Shown: positions 1 through 7,799 of the stretch, one piece after another
How positions within the stretch are numbered: the first letter of the stretch is position 1
Layout of the letters: every line of letters begins with the position of its first letter
NCBI GenBank assembly: GCA_023382535.1
Contig: JAHDWA010000023.1
Coordinates: 1 to 64,000 of the forward strand
Direction of reading: 5' to 3'
Length of the DNA stretch: 64,000 bases
Source: Anaerolineae bacterium
Lineage (GTDB): Bacteria; Chloroflexota; Anaerolineae; 4572-78; J111
Position numbers and translations under genes: made by a program
The notes under the pieces: model-generated
Told to the model about the DNA's origin: nothing
Seen by the model: the letters and a program-made list of their open reading frames with translations, nothing else
Database searches by the model: none

Positions 1-81
1 CCCTATTTATGCAAGTTCGTTGCCACTATTTTGGCCTAAATTTTGGTAACTAATCCGAACGAAGATGGAGGAAAGACAGAA

Positions 82-2511
82 ATGTTAACCAAAAATGCTC
101 GCTTATTTCTTTTTCTGCTCATAATCTTGCTCATGATCTCGGCCTGTGCTCCGGCGGCGACACCCGCGCCAACGGAAGCTCCAGCCGCGCCCACCGAAGC
201 CGCTGTCCAGCCCACTGAGGCGCCGGCAGAACCTACTGAAGCTCCTGCTCCGACGGAAGAAGCCGCCCCAGCCACCGAGGAACCGGCGGCCGCGGCGACG
301 GAAGAAGCTACGGCTGGCGGTGAGTCAATCAAGATCGGGGCGATGTACAATGTGACGGGGGGGATGTCCTCGATTGATGCGCCGGGGTTGAACGGGATGA
401 AGCTGGCAGCGGAGGAGATCAACGCGGCTGGCGGGGTGCTGGGCCGTCCCATAGAAATAGTGGCGATAGACGGCAAGACGGACCAGACGGCGGTGACGAA
501 CGCGGTTTCGGAGATGATCGAAGTGAACCAGGTGGTGGCGATTGGCGGGTTGAACGACTCGACCTTTGCCCTGGCCGCAGGACCGATTGCCCAGACGGCG
601 GGGATACCGTTTGTGACCGCTGGGGCGACGCTGCCGACCTTGCCGGAACAGGTGGGAGACCATTTCTTCATGGTCCCGTTTGGGGATGACACCCAGGCGT
701 ATGCGGTGGCCGATTATGCGATGGATGAGTTGAAAGCGAAGACGGCCTACATGCTGGTGGACCAGGCGTATGACTTCACCACGGCCCTGGCGAGTTTCTT
801 CAAGGAGCGGTGGCAAGAACGCGGCGGGGAGATTGTGTTGGAAGACATCTACCAGTCGGGCGACACCGATTTCTCGGCTCAGATTGCCCGGCTGAAAGCG
901 CTCGATCCGCAGCCGGATGTGCTGTTCGTCTCGGCCATTCCGAACGAGGCAGGCATCACCACGCTGCAAATTCGGGAAGCAGGCTTGACCCAGCCGATCC
1001 TGTCGGGAGATGGGTTTGACACGCCGCTGATAGGGGAAGTGGCCGGCGAGCAGGCCGATGCGGTCTACTACTCGACCCACGCTTCGCTGGACAATCCGGC
1101 GGAGAAGGTGACCAACTTCGTGGCGGGTTATGAAGCAGCCTACGGCAACAAGCCGGAGAACGCTTTTGCCGCCCTGGGTTATGACATGATGAACCTGATT
1201 GCCGATGCCATCGAGCGGGCCGGCGAGGCTGACCCGGCGGCCATTCGTGAGGCGTTGGCAGCGACGGAAGGCTTTGAAGCGGTGACCGGGACGATCACCT
1301 ATCCCGAAGGCCAGCGCAAGCCAACCAAATCGGTCACCATCATCCAGGTTCAGGATGGCCAGTACTCCTTCGCCGCCGAAGTAACGCCAGGGGCAGGTGA
1401 AGAGGCTGCTGCACCTGCTGAGGAAGCCCCAGCGAGTGGTGAGTCAATCAAGATCGGGGCGATGTACAATGTGACGGGGGGGATGTCCTCGATTGATGCG
1501 CCGGGGTTGAACGGGATGAAGCTGGCAGCGGAGGAGATCAACGCGGCTGGCGGGGTGCTGGGCCGTCCCATAGAAATAGTGGCGATAGACGGCAAGACGG
1601 ACCAGACGGCGGTGACGAACGCGGTTTCGGAGATGATCGAAGTGAACCAGGTGGTGGCGATTGGCGGGTTGAACGACTCGACCTTTGCCCTGGCCGCAGG
1701 ACCGATTGCCCAGACGGCGGGGATACCGTTTGTGACCGCTGGGGCGACGCTGCCGACCTTGCCGGAACAGGTGGGAGACCATTTCTTCATGGTCCCGTTT
1801 GGGGATGACACCCAGGCGTATGCGGTGGCCGATTATGCGATGGATGAGTTGAAAGCGAAGACGGCCTACATGCTGGTGGACCAGGCGTATGACTTCACCA
1901 CGGCCCTGGCGAGTTTCTTCAAGGAGCGGTGGCAAGAACGCGGCGGGGAGATTGTGTTGGAAGACATCTACCAGTCGGGCGACACCGATTTCTCGGCTCA
2001 GATTGCCCGGCTGAAAGCGCTCGATCCGCAGCCGGATGTGCTGTTCGTCTCGGCCATTCCGAATGAAGCGGGGATCACGACCTTGCAGATCCGGGAAGCA
2101 GGCTTGACCCAACCGATCCTGTCGGGAGATGGGTTTGACACGCCGCTGATAGGGGAAGTGGCGGGCGAGCAGGCCGACGCGGTCTACTACTCGACCCACG
2201 CCTCGTTGGACAATCCGGCGGATAAGGTAGCCAACTTTGTGGCCGGTTATGAAGCGGCTTATGGCAACAAGCCGGAGAATGCCTTTGCCGCGTTGGGGTA
2301 TGATATGATGAACCTGATTGCCGATGCTATCGAGCGGGCGGGCGAGGCCGATCCGGCGGCTATCCGTGATGCCTTGGCAGCGACGGAAGGCTTTGAGGCA
2401 GTGACCGGGACGATCACCTATCCTGAAGGCCAGCGCAAGCCGGCCAAGTCAGTCACCATCATCCAGGTTCAGGATGGCCAGTACTCCTTCGCCGCCGAAG
2501 TGAACCCTTGA
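82..2511 (+). CDS. ABC transporter substrate-binding lipoprotein with two tandem Leu/Ile/Val-type binding domains
   Basis: An extracytoplasmic solute-binding lipoprotein of the branched-chain amino acid/amide family (Peripla_BP_6). Start ATG 82 follows GGAGG at 67-71; a TTG at 43 is in frame but has no ribosome site. The signal peptide ends in MISAC, so Cys22 is the likely lipidation site. An Ala/Pro/Thr/Glu linker of about 55 residues follows. Domain 1 spans roughly residues 80-436 and domain 2 roughly 453-807, joined by a short Ala/Glu/Pro linker. Both open with GESIKIGAMYNVTGG and contain INAAGGVLGRP. The family normally has one such domain in about 400 residues, so this 809-residue protein is double length. 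The copies are offset by exactly 1119 bp and differ at only four residues over about 355. No permease or ATPase lies in the window. The neighbouring GS-like and amidohydrolase genes suggest an amino acid, amine or amide ligand, which is inference. Confidence 0.9.
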   Translation: MLTKNARLFLFLLIILLMISACAPAATPAPTEAPAAPTEAAVQPTEAPAEPTEAPAPTEEAAPATEEPAAAATEEATAGGESIKIGAMYNVTGGMSSIDAPGLNGMKLAAEEINAAGGVLGRPIEIVAIDGKTDQTAVTNAVSEMIEVNQVVAIGGLNDSTFALAAGPIAQTAGIPFVTAGATLPTLPEQVGDHFFMVPFGDDTQAYAVADYAMDELKAKTAYMLVDQAYDFTTALASFFKERWQERGGEIVLEDIYQSGDTDFSAQIARLKALDPQPDVLFVSAIPNEAGITTLQIREAGLTQPILSGDGFDTPLIGEVAGEQADAVYYSTHASLDNPAEKVTNFVAGYEAAYGNKPENAFAALGYDMMNLIADAIERAGEADPAAIREALAATEGFEAVTGTITYPEGQRKPTKSVTIIQVQDGQYSFAAEVTPGAGEEAAAPAEEAPASGESIKIGAMYNVTGGMSSIDAPGLNGMKLAAEEINAAGGVLGRPIEIVAIDGKTDQTAVTNAVSEMIEVNQVVAIGGLNDSTFALAAGPIAQTAGIPFVTAGATLPTLPEQVGDHFFMVPFGDDTQAYAVADYAMDELKAKTAYMLVDQAYDFTTALASFFKERWQERGGEIVLEDIYQSGDTDFSAQIARLKALDPQPDVLFVSAIPNEAGITTLQIREAGLTQPILSGDGFDTPLIGEVAGEQADAVYYSTHASLDNPADKVANFVAGYEAAYGNKPENAFAALGYDMMNLIADAIERAGEADPAAIRDALAATEGFEAVTGTITYPEGQRKPAKSVTIIQVQDGQYSFAAEVNP
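319..1389 (+). repeat. Intragenic tandem duplication, copy 1
   Basis: First copy of the binding-domain repeat inside the lipoprotein gene. Bases 319-943 match 1438-2062 without a mismatch by eye; after that most differences are synonymous. Confidence 0.9.
1438..2508 (+). repeat. Intragenic tandem duplication, copy 2
   Basis: Second copy, offset 1119 bp (373 codons) from the first, in frame. It ends at the stop codon region. Confidence 0.9.
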
Positions 2512-2521
2512 TTGTATTTCA

Positions 2522-2564
2522 TGCCGGAGTGGAGTGCAGATAATCGTCTGCACTCCTACCGGCA
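2522..2564. repeat. Intergenic hairpin (GGAGTGCA family)
   Basis: Nested inverted repeat: TGCCGG 2522-2527 pairs with CCGGCA 2559-2564, and GGAGTGCAGA 2531-2540 pairs with TCTGCACTCC 2547-2556. There is no T-run, so it is not a classical terminator. A related GGAGTGCA/TGCACTCC pair lies at 18413-18458, suggesting a dispersed repeat. Confidence 0.7.
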
Positions 2565-2582
2565 AGAAAGGAATAGATTCTT

Positions 2583-3938
2583 GTGAACACCCCGGAAAGT
2601 ATTGTAACTGCCGCTTCTGCCGCCAAGGTCCGCCTGATTCGTTTTCTCTACTGCGATAACGGCTGTACCATTCGCGGCAAATTGGCCCACATTGATCACT
2701 TGGCCTCGCGCCTAGAAAGCGGTATCGGTCTGACCGTCGCTATGCAGGCGATGAACATGCTCGACCAGTTGCAGCCGGTCGAAGGCATGGGGCCGGTGGG
2801 CGAAATCCGCCTGGTGCCTGATCCCGACAGTTTCGTTATTTTGCCCTACGCGCCCCACAGCGCGGCCATGATGTGTGACATGTTGGCCCTGAATCACCAA
2901 CCCTGGGGCGCTTGCCCGCGCAGTTTTCTCAAGCGCATGATCGCTCGTGCCGCTGCCGAGGGATTGACCATCCAGGCGTCGTTTGAAAATGAGTTTAGCC
3001 TCTTCTACCCTGACGAAAGCGGCGAATATGTCCCCGTTGATACCGGCCTTTGTTTCAGCTCTATCTCGATGACCGCTGCGGCGGAGGTGATGAATGATAT
3101 TGTCGCCGCATTTGAAGCGCAAAATATCCCGATAGACGCCTACTATCCCGAACTCGGCCACGGCCAGCACGAACTGCCCCTCCGCCACGCTCCCGCTCTT
3201 CGCGCCGCCGATAACCAGATTTGGTTCCGCGAGACAGTGCGAAACGTAGCCAACCAGCATAACATGCTGGCCTCGCTGGCCCCCAAGCCGATGCCCGACC
3301 AGGCTGGTAATGGCTGTCATATCCACTGGAGTGTCTGGGACGCCGCAGGGAAAACCAATTTATTCTATGACCCCAACGATCGTTACAAGTTGAGCCAACT
3401 GGCCTATCAATTTGTGGCCGGGGTTTTGGCTCACCTACCGGGCCTGCTGGCGTTGACCGCTCCCAGCTTCAATTCCTACCGCCGCTTGCAGCCTCACTTT
3501 TGGAGCAGCGCCTACACCGCCTGGGGGCCGGACAACCGCGAGGCCGCCGTCCGCGTCGCCTCCGGGCTGTGGGGCCACGAACCTGACAGCGTCAATGTGG
3601 AACTCAAAGCCAGCGATCCGAGCAACAACCCTTACCTGGCTTTGGGCGGGCTAATTGCCGCCGGTCTGGATGGCCTCGCTCGCCGGTTAGACCCCGGCGA
3701 TCCGACCCTGGTTGACCCCGGCAACTTCAGCGATGAAGAGCGAGCCAAACGCGGCATCCAGCGCTATCCCACCACCCAGGCCGAGGCCCTCGACGCGCTG
3801 GAAAAAGACCAGGTGCTGCTCGACGCTTTAGGGCCGGAGTTGAGCGCCTCCTACCTGGCGGTTAAGCGTTCTGAATATGCCGCTTTCGCCTCCGAAGATT
3901 TGGATTTTGAAATCAAGCACCATCTTTACAAATTTTAG
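2583..3938 (+). CDS. Glutamine synthetase family protein (FluG/gamma-glutamyl-amide ligase type)
   Basis: A cytoplasmic ATP-dependent ligase of the glutamine synthetase fold that would join glutamate or a related acid to ammonia or an amine. The 451-residue length fits GS-I-like enzymes. Visible signatures are the metal and glutamate site SFENEF near residue 138, the ATP-loop equivalent AGNGCHIHWS near residue 240, and the arginine-rich WGPDNREAAVRVA segment near residue 320. No adenylylation-type tyrosine motif was recognised near the C-terminus. Start is GTG 2583 after an AGAAAGGAA ribosome site. It lies 71 bp behind the binding-protein gene and 9 bp before a FluG-type amidohydrolase; in fungal FluG these two modules are fused. 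True glutamine synthesis is less likely than gamma-glutamylation of an amine, but the substrate cannot be read from sequence. Confidence 0.85.
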   Translation: MNTPESIVTAASAAKVRLIRFLYCDNGCTIRGKLAHIDHLASRLESGIGLTVAMQAMNMLDQLQPVEGMGPVGEIRLVPDPDSFVILPYAPHSAAMMCDMLALNHQPWGACPRSFLKRMIARAAAEGLTIQASFENEFSLFYPDESGEYVPVDTGLCFSSISMTAAAEVMNDIVAAFEAQNIPIDAYYPELGHGQHELPLRHAPALRAADNQIWFRETVRNVANQHNMLASLAPKPMPDQAGNGCHIHWSVWDAAGKTNLFYDPNDRYKLSQLAYQFVAGVLAHLPGLLALTAPSFNSYRRLQPHFWSSAYTAWGPDNREAAVRVASGLWGHEPDSVNVELKASDPSNNPYLALGGLIAAGLDGLARRLDPGDPTLVDPGNFSDEERAKRGIQRYPTTQAEALDALEKDQVLLDALGPELSASYLAVKRSEYAAFASEDLDFEIKHHLYKF

Positions 3939-3947
3939 GCCAGACAG

Positions 3948-5066
3948 ATGGATTTAAATTCTATTCCTATCATTGACCATCACGCTCACTCTCTTTTGAA
4001 GCCAGAGGCCACCGCCAACGCGGCCAGCTTCCGCCAATGGTTTACCGAGTCAACGGACCCTGAAATTCACACCCGCCACGTGCCCCACAGTCTCTTTTTC
4101 CGCACGGGGCTGCGCTGGCTGGCCGAACTGCTCGGTTGCGAACCCACGCTGGAAGCATATCTGGCGGCCCGTGCTGCCCAGTCCTACAACGCCTGGGTGT
4201 GTCGCCTTTTCCAGGACGCCAATATCAGCATTTTGCTGTGCGATTACGGCTATCAAGGCGCTGACAGCTATAACCACGCCGAGCTGCAAGCCTTATTGCC
4301 CTGCCGCGTCGAGCCGATGCTGCGCCTGGAAGTGCTGGCGCAGGACCTGATTGTCCAGCACGATACCTTTGAGCAGATGGTAGAGGCTTTCACGGCAACA
4401 GTTAGCCAGGCCCGCGCGAATGGCTACGTGGCCCTGAAAAGCATTATTGCTTACCGGACCGGCCTGGACATCGCTCCGGCCTCGCGGGAAGATGCCGCTA
4501 CGGCTTTTGTACCCCTGAAAGAGGAAGCGCGCCGGGCCGGTCATGTTCGCCTGGCCAGCAAACCTTTGGGTGATTATCTGGTCAACCGGGCCTTAGAGCA
4601 GGCCGAAGCCCAGGAGCTACCGTTCCAATTCCATACCGGCTTCGGCGACAGCGACGCCGATCTGCGCGCGGCTAACCCGCTTCACCTGCGCCGCGTGATC
4701 GAGCAGGTCCGCTGCCCGCTGGTCTTGCTGCATGCCGGCTGGCCCTTCTACCGTGAGTTGGCTCACCTGGCCGCCATTTATCCCAATGTCTGGATGGACC
4801 TCTCTCTGGCGATTCCCTTTGCTACTACCGGTATTCCGGCCATGCTGCGCGACATCCTGGGCATGGCCCATTTTAGCAAAATCATGTTCGCCACCGATGC
4901 CTTTGTCATGCCGGAAATTTTCTGGCTGGCCGCTCGCTGGGGACGTTGGGGCCTGGGGCGCGTGCTGGATGAATTCATCGCCGAGGATTTTCTCAGCTCC
5001 GCCGAAGCCTGGACCGCCGCCGAAGCCATTCTGGGCGAAAATGCACGCAGCCTGTATCGTTTGTGA
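3948..5066 (+). CDS. Amidohydrolase family protein (FluG N-terminal type)
   Basis: A predicted metal-dependent hydrolase of the amidohydrolase superfamily (Amidohydro_2), 372 residues and cytoplasmic. The N-terminal metal motif HAH (H12, H14) sits in IIDHHAHS. Later signatures are FQFHTGFGD near residue 228, [11 protein letters not shown] near residue 262, and FATDA near residue 307, the usual metal-ligand Asp region. The FQFHTGFGD and NPLHLRRV segments resemble the amidohydrolase half of FluG/nodulin-6-like proteins. It starts 9 bp after the GS-like gene, so the two are probably co-transcribed. A ligase and a hydrolase together could make and cut a gamma-glutamyl amide in a catabolic route; this is inference. 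Confidence 0.82.
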   Translation: MDLNSIPIIDHHAHSLLKPEATANAASFRQWFTESTDPEIHTRHVPHSLFFRTGLRWLAELLGCEPTLEAYLAARAAQSYNAWVCRLFQDANISILLCDYGYQGADSYNHAELQALLPCRVEPMLRLEVLAQDLIVQHDTFEQMVEAFTATVSQARANGYVALKSIIAYRTGLDIAPASREDAATAFVPLKEEARRAGHVRLASKPLGDYLVNRALEQAEAQELPFQFHTGFGDSDADLRAANPLHLRRVIEQVRCPLVLLHAGWPFYRELAHLAAIYPNVWMDLSLAIPFATTGIPAMLRDILGMAHFSKIMFATDAFVMPEIFWLAARWGRWGLGRVLDEFIAEDFLSSAEAWTAAEAILGENARSLYRL

Positions 5067-5088
5067 TTTAAGAAGGTAAAAACTAAAA

Positions 5089-5153
5089 AGTCCACAGATG
5101 GACACAGATCGCCCCAGATTTTTATCTGGGTTTGCCATGTCTACCTGTGGACT
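5089..5153. repeat. Palindromic intergenic repeat, possible bidirectional terminator
   Basis: AGTCCACAG 5089-5097 pairs with CTGTGGACT 5145-5153, with an inner stem CCAGAT 5114-5119 / ATCTGG 5124-5129. A-rich sequence precedes it and T-rich sequence follows. It lies between two convergent genes and could terminate both. Confidence 0.65.
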
Positions 5154-5171
5154 GGTTTTTACTTTTCCCCG

Positions 5172-5573
5172 TCAGGGCACTCTAACCAATCCCATCTGGG
5201 CGAAGTGACGGTCAAAACTGAAAGCCTGTTCGATGGTGCGCTGTCGAGCCAGCACCAAGCAGGCGCAGTCAGTGTAACTCCACGCCTTGTCGGTATAATG
5301 ACCGAAAAGGCGCCACGTTTCCTGCTCTTCTGCCGCTGAAAAAATTACCATCTCCACAAAGCGGCTGTTCCGCAACCGCAGCCCCAGTTGCAGAGCGACC
5401 TGCATCCCCAGCCGAGCTTTGACCAGGGTCATGGTTTCGTCAAAAACATGGTTGGATAGTAACAGACTCCCCACCGCCGCATGGGCTTTTAGGAAGTTTG
5501 CTGCCTGATGATGGTGAGGATCTCCCCGATCCACCACTGCGTACAACCCACTGGTGTCAGCTATCACCGGCAT
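5172..5573 (-). CDS. PIN-domain ribonuclease toxin (VapC-like)
   Basis: A 133-residue PIN-domain protein, the usual size for VapC-type toxins, which are Mg2+-dependent RNases. The acidic active-site set is visible: D6 in IADTSG, D45/E46 in FDET, D102 in YTDCAC and D121 in SFDRHF. Its start overlaps the end of the upstream antitoxin-like gene by 17 bp, so the two are translationally coupled. It converges with the amidohydrolase gene across a palindromic repeat. All four acidic positions are present, so the nuclease is probably active. The RNA target is not predictable. Confidence 0.88.
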   Translation of the reverse strand: MPVIADTSGLYAVVDRGDPHHHQAANFLKAHAAVGSLLLSNHVFDETMTLVKARLGMQVALQLGLRLRNSRFVEMVIFSAAEEQETWRLFGHYTDKAWSYTDCACLVLARQRTIEQAFSFDRHFAQMGLVRVP

Positions 5574-5847
5574 TGTCTTCGGCTACCTTTAAGAAGGGAC
5601 GATTCTGCCAATCGGTGCGATAGAGAAACTGGTCCAGGTTTTCACTGGTAATACCGTCGTTGGGGCCTTCGCCCAGGCCGATAATCCCCCACAAGGGATC
5701 ATCGGCCCATCCTTGCGCCTGGCGGCGTTCAATTCCCTCGGTGAGCAGTTGCCGTAACAGGGCCGACATGCTGAGCGATTGCCGCTCGGCCTCTTCGGCT
5801 AACCATTGATGCTGCCATTCTTCTAAAATGATTTGAGCGCGTTTCAT
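5557..5847 (-). CDS. Ribbon-helix-helix type antitoxin of the PIN pair
   Basis: A 96-residue protein whose first 45 residues (MKRAQIILEE onward, then SMSALLRQLLTEGIE) fit a ribbon-helix-helix DNA-binding fold, with a beta-strand before two helices. The acidic C-terminal half probably wraps the toxin. It is the first gene of the pair and overlaps the PIN gene by 17 bp. An inverted repeat GTAAC-CGCT-GTTAC sits at 5852-5865, immediately upstream of its start codon, where an autoregulatory operator would be expected. The antitoxin family name is not certain; the call rests on position, size and fold pattern. Confidence 0.75.
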   Translation of the reverse strand: MKRAQIILEEWQHQWLAEEAERQSLSMSALLRQLLTEGIERRQAQGWADDPLWGIIGLGEGPNDGITSENLDQFLYRTDWQNRPFLKVAEDNAGDS

Positions 5848-5851
5848 AAGT

Positions 5852-5865
5852 GTAACCGCTGTTAC
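5852..5865. promoter_or_regulatory. Putative operator of the toxin-antitoxin pair
   Basis: Perfect inverted repeat GTAAC CGCT GTTAC located 4 bp upstream of the antitoxin start codon. TA antitoxins commonly repress their own promoter through such a site; binding here is inferred. Confidence 0.5.
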
Positions 5866-5902
5866 GCATATTAATTACACACTTATTATACACACTTCTT
5901 CT

Positions 5903-6736
5903 TTAGGTGTCAAGTCTTTTGGGATAAAGCAGGGCTATAACCCCAGTTCCAATCAACAGGATCACCATGGCTATCGCCATCCAATTCATTTTTCTGGGAG
6001 TAATCATCCCGGTGATGGGCAAACCATCCGGGGGAAGCCCAGCAACAGTTTCAGACAGCGTAGTTGTGCTGGTCAGGGATTGGGTGACAGTTACCGCCTC
6101 AGATATATTTATCTCATTACCTGATATGGAATCATACTTATCCAGAACATCCAAACTTTCGTTGATTCTCTGGCTAATCTCGGTCGCAGTAGGGGCTGCC
6201 TCGCCCGTGGAAGCCGATGTGTCGTTTCCTCCAGCTTGGGCGCCATTCTCGACAGAGGGCGTCGTTTCGAAAGTTCCAGCGTCAGTCGTCGGTACGGTAC
6301 CGGCCACGGCTGTAACCTCTTTGGGGGGAACCGTAGAGGCTGAGTCAGCCTGGATATGGTCAGAGGTAGTGGTGAGGCTCGCTTCTGTTCCGTCTTGGGT
6401 TAATGTTGGAGTACTGGTTTGGCGAGTTGCGGTCAGGGGGGGGGCAGAGCTGGTTGCGGTAGGAGTAGCAGGTGTTGTGCGGTTATCTTCAGGAGCAGGA
6501 GAGGTGGGGAGGGTCCACTCATCTCCCTGAAATTCGGCAGGGGTGCTGGGAGCGATAGGCGTAGCGGGTTCGGTGGGAGCGGGCGTTTCGACGCGGGCTA
6601 CAGCGGTTGAGGGTAAGGGGGCCGGCTCCAGCAGCAGGGCAGCCCCCGCCGTAACCAACAGCAGGGTCAGCAGCAGCAGTAAGACCGCCCGCTTTTTTTT
6701 CTTAATTTGTCCCTCTAAAAGAAGGTCATCTTCCAT
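5903..6736 (-). CDS. Secreted Thr/Pro-rich protein with LPxTG-type sorting signal
   Basis: No known catalytic domain is recognised in this 277-residue protein. Lys-rich KKKKRA followed by a hydrophobic stretch (about residues 20-44) is an N-terminal signal or anchor. The middle is Thr/Pro/Ala/Ser-rich and low in complexity, typical of a cell-surface stalk. The C-terminus has LPITG, then a hydrophobic helix and the basic tail KRLDT: the three-part arrangement of a sortase substrate. Start is ATG 6736, overlapping the TGA of the upstream gene by one base, in preference to an earlier in-frame start at 6757. The coupled upstream gene encodes a membrane HhH protein. It could instead be a bitopic membrane protein if the organism lacks sortase; no sortase gene is in the window. 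Confidence 0.7.
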   Translation of the reverse strand: MEDDLLLEGQIKKKKRAVLLLLLTLLLVTAGAALLLEPAPLPSTAVARVETPAPTEPATPIAPSTPAEFQGDEWTLPTSPAPEDNRTTPATPTATSSAPPLTATRQTSTPTLTQDGTEASLTTTSDHIQADSASTVPPKEVTAVAGTVPTTDAGTFETTPSVENGAQAGGNDTSASTGEAAPTATEISQRINESLDVLDKYDSISGNEINISEAVTVTQSLTSTTTLSETVAGLPPDGLPITGMITPRKMNWMAIAMVILLIGTGVIALLYPKRLDT

Positions 6737-7401
6737 CAGGGGCCTCGCTGGGCCCAATCACGAGCCTGCTCCACCCACGACTCGATATTGACCCGCTGCC
6801 ACTTTTTGATACTGAGCAGGCGCCGGATCTGGGCAGGATCAGCCGTGGCTAACTGCTTGTAAGTATTGATCCCGGCGTCACGCAGTTTCCACTGAAAGAT
6901 CGGCCCAATTCCTTTGATCACCATCAAATTATCAGGATGAGACCGCTGGTAAGCCTCGAACTCTTTACGCAGGCTGTCTATTTGGACATCCGTTGTGACC
7001 AGTTGCCGCCGCGCTTCTCGCAGTTCTTCATCGCGCTGGCGCAGAAAGTCGGTTAAAAGTTCTGAAGATGAATTATTGCCAGGGCCTCCAGAATTTAGGC
7101 GAAGGGCCGTACTGGCTTCTGGCTCGCCCAGGGGTAATCTTTCGGGCACGGAGAGCTGGATGACCGGCGGATTCACCGCTCCCAACTCTCGCAACTGGCG
7201 CTGCAATTCCCGATTCTTGCGATAGGCCTCGTCAATCCACCACTCGCTGACAAAACCAACAATGGCCCCGGCGACCAGGAGGACCACCCCTATGAGCAGG
7301 CCGGTGGAAATGCCGGCGCTAAAAGTACCCAAAGCCCAGGCAATGATAAAACCAATGGCCAAACCAAGTAAAAGCAGGGCTAACCCAGGAATAAGCGCCA
7401 T
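6736..7401 (-). CDS. Membrane protein with C-terminal helix-hairpin-helix domain
   Basis: A 221-residue protein with two hydrophobic helices in the first 50 residues and then a charged, probably coiled region (about residues 115-155). The C-terminal segment VIKGIGPIFQWKLRDAGI, at about residues 162-179, has the GIGP hairpin of helix-hairpin-helix domains seen in DUF4332-like proteins. Such domains usually bind DNA non-specifically or mediate protein contacts; the role when membrane-tethered is unknown. It is translationally coupled to the downstream LPxTG-type gene (TGATG overlap at 6734-6738), so the two probably work together. Confidence 0.75.
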   Translation of the reverse strand: MALIPGLALLLLGLAIGFIIAWALGTFSAGISTGLLIGVVLLVAGAIVGFVSEWWIDEAYRKNRELQRQLRELGAVNPPVIQLSVPERLPLGEPEASTALRLNSGGPGNNSSSELLTDFLRQRDEELREARRQLVTTDVQIDSLRKEFEAYQRSHPDNLMVIKGIGPIFQWKLRDAGINTYKQLATADPAQIRRLLSIKKWQRVNIESWVEQARDWAQRGP

Positions 7402-7672
7402 AGCCGGTTTCCTTTCTAATTCTAATGGTTTCCAGCAGTGAAATTTTACTTAAATGGCTGACATTGGATGGGTGACAGCAAACAAACAATAGCGGTGGAA
7501 TAAAAATTAAAAGAGTCAAATATTTCTAATTCATATCATAACATAAAGCGAGTAATCCTGCAACGGAGTTAATAAATTCGACCGGCCCTAATGAGGCGGC
7601 TTGAGGAGCAAGATATCTACTGGCTCATATTATTCCAGGGTTGGAATTTATCCTAGCTTCATCATTTAGGGC
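7402..7672. other. Intergenic region, mostly featureless
   Basis: Together with the promoter and leader that follow it, this forms a 398-bp gene-free stretch between a reverse-strand operon and the lacI-type gene. Nothing recognisable was seen here; the regulatory signals start at 7673. Confidence 0.6.
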
Positions 7673-7701
7673 TTGACAACAAATTGTTTCCATGTTAAAA
7701 T
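7673..7701 (+). promoter_or_regulatory. Sigma-70-type promoter of the LacI-family regulator
   Basis: TTGACA at 7673-7678, a 17-bp spacer and TAAAAT at 7696-7701. This places the transcript start near 7708, inside the first of two operators. It also rules out the ATG at 7693, which lies inside the promoter. Confidence 0.85.
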
Positions 7702-7730
7702 GTGAACGTTCACATTGTGAACGTTCACAT
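7700..7730. promoter_or_regulatory. Two tandem LacI-type operators
   Basis: The 14-bp palindrome TGTGAACGTTCACA occurs twice, at 7701-7714 and 7716-7729, with centres 15 bp apart. Together they cover the -10 edge and the predicted start site, ideal for repression. The CG-centred palindrome is typical of LacI/GalR operators. Confidence 0.88.
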
Positions 7731-7799
7731 TTTTTATCTTCTGTTTTCCTCTCACTTCACTTACTTTCGAAAAGACAGGTTAGTCCAGTGACCAAGCCA

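Noticed and set aside
325..2199. Long reverse-strand ORFs opposite the binding-protein gene
   Set aside because: They are antisense shadows, duplicated because the sense gene is duplicated, with Arg/His-rich composition and no ribosome sites.
7692..7799. Longer N-terminus of the LacI regulator
   Set aside because: It would start inside the -10 element and translate the operators.
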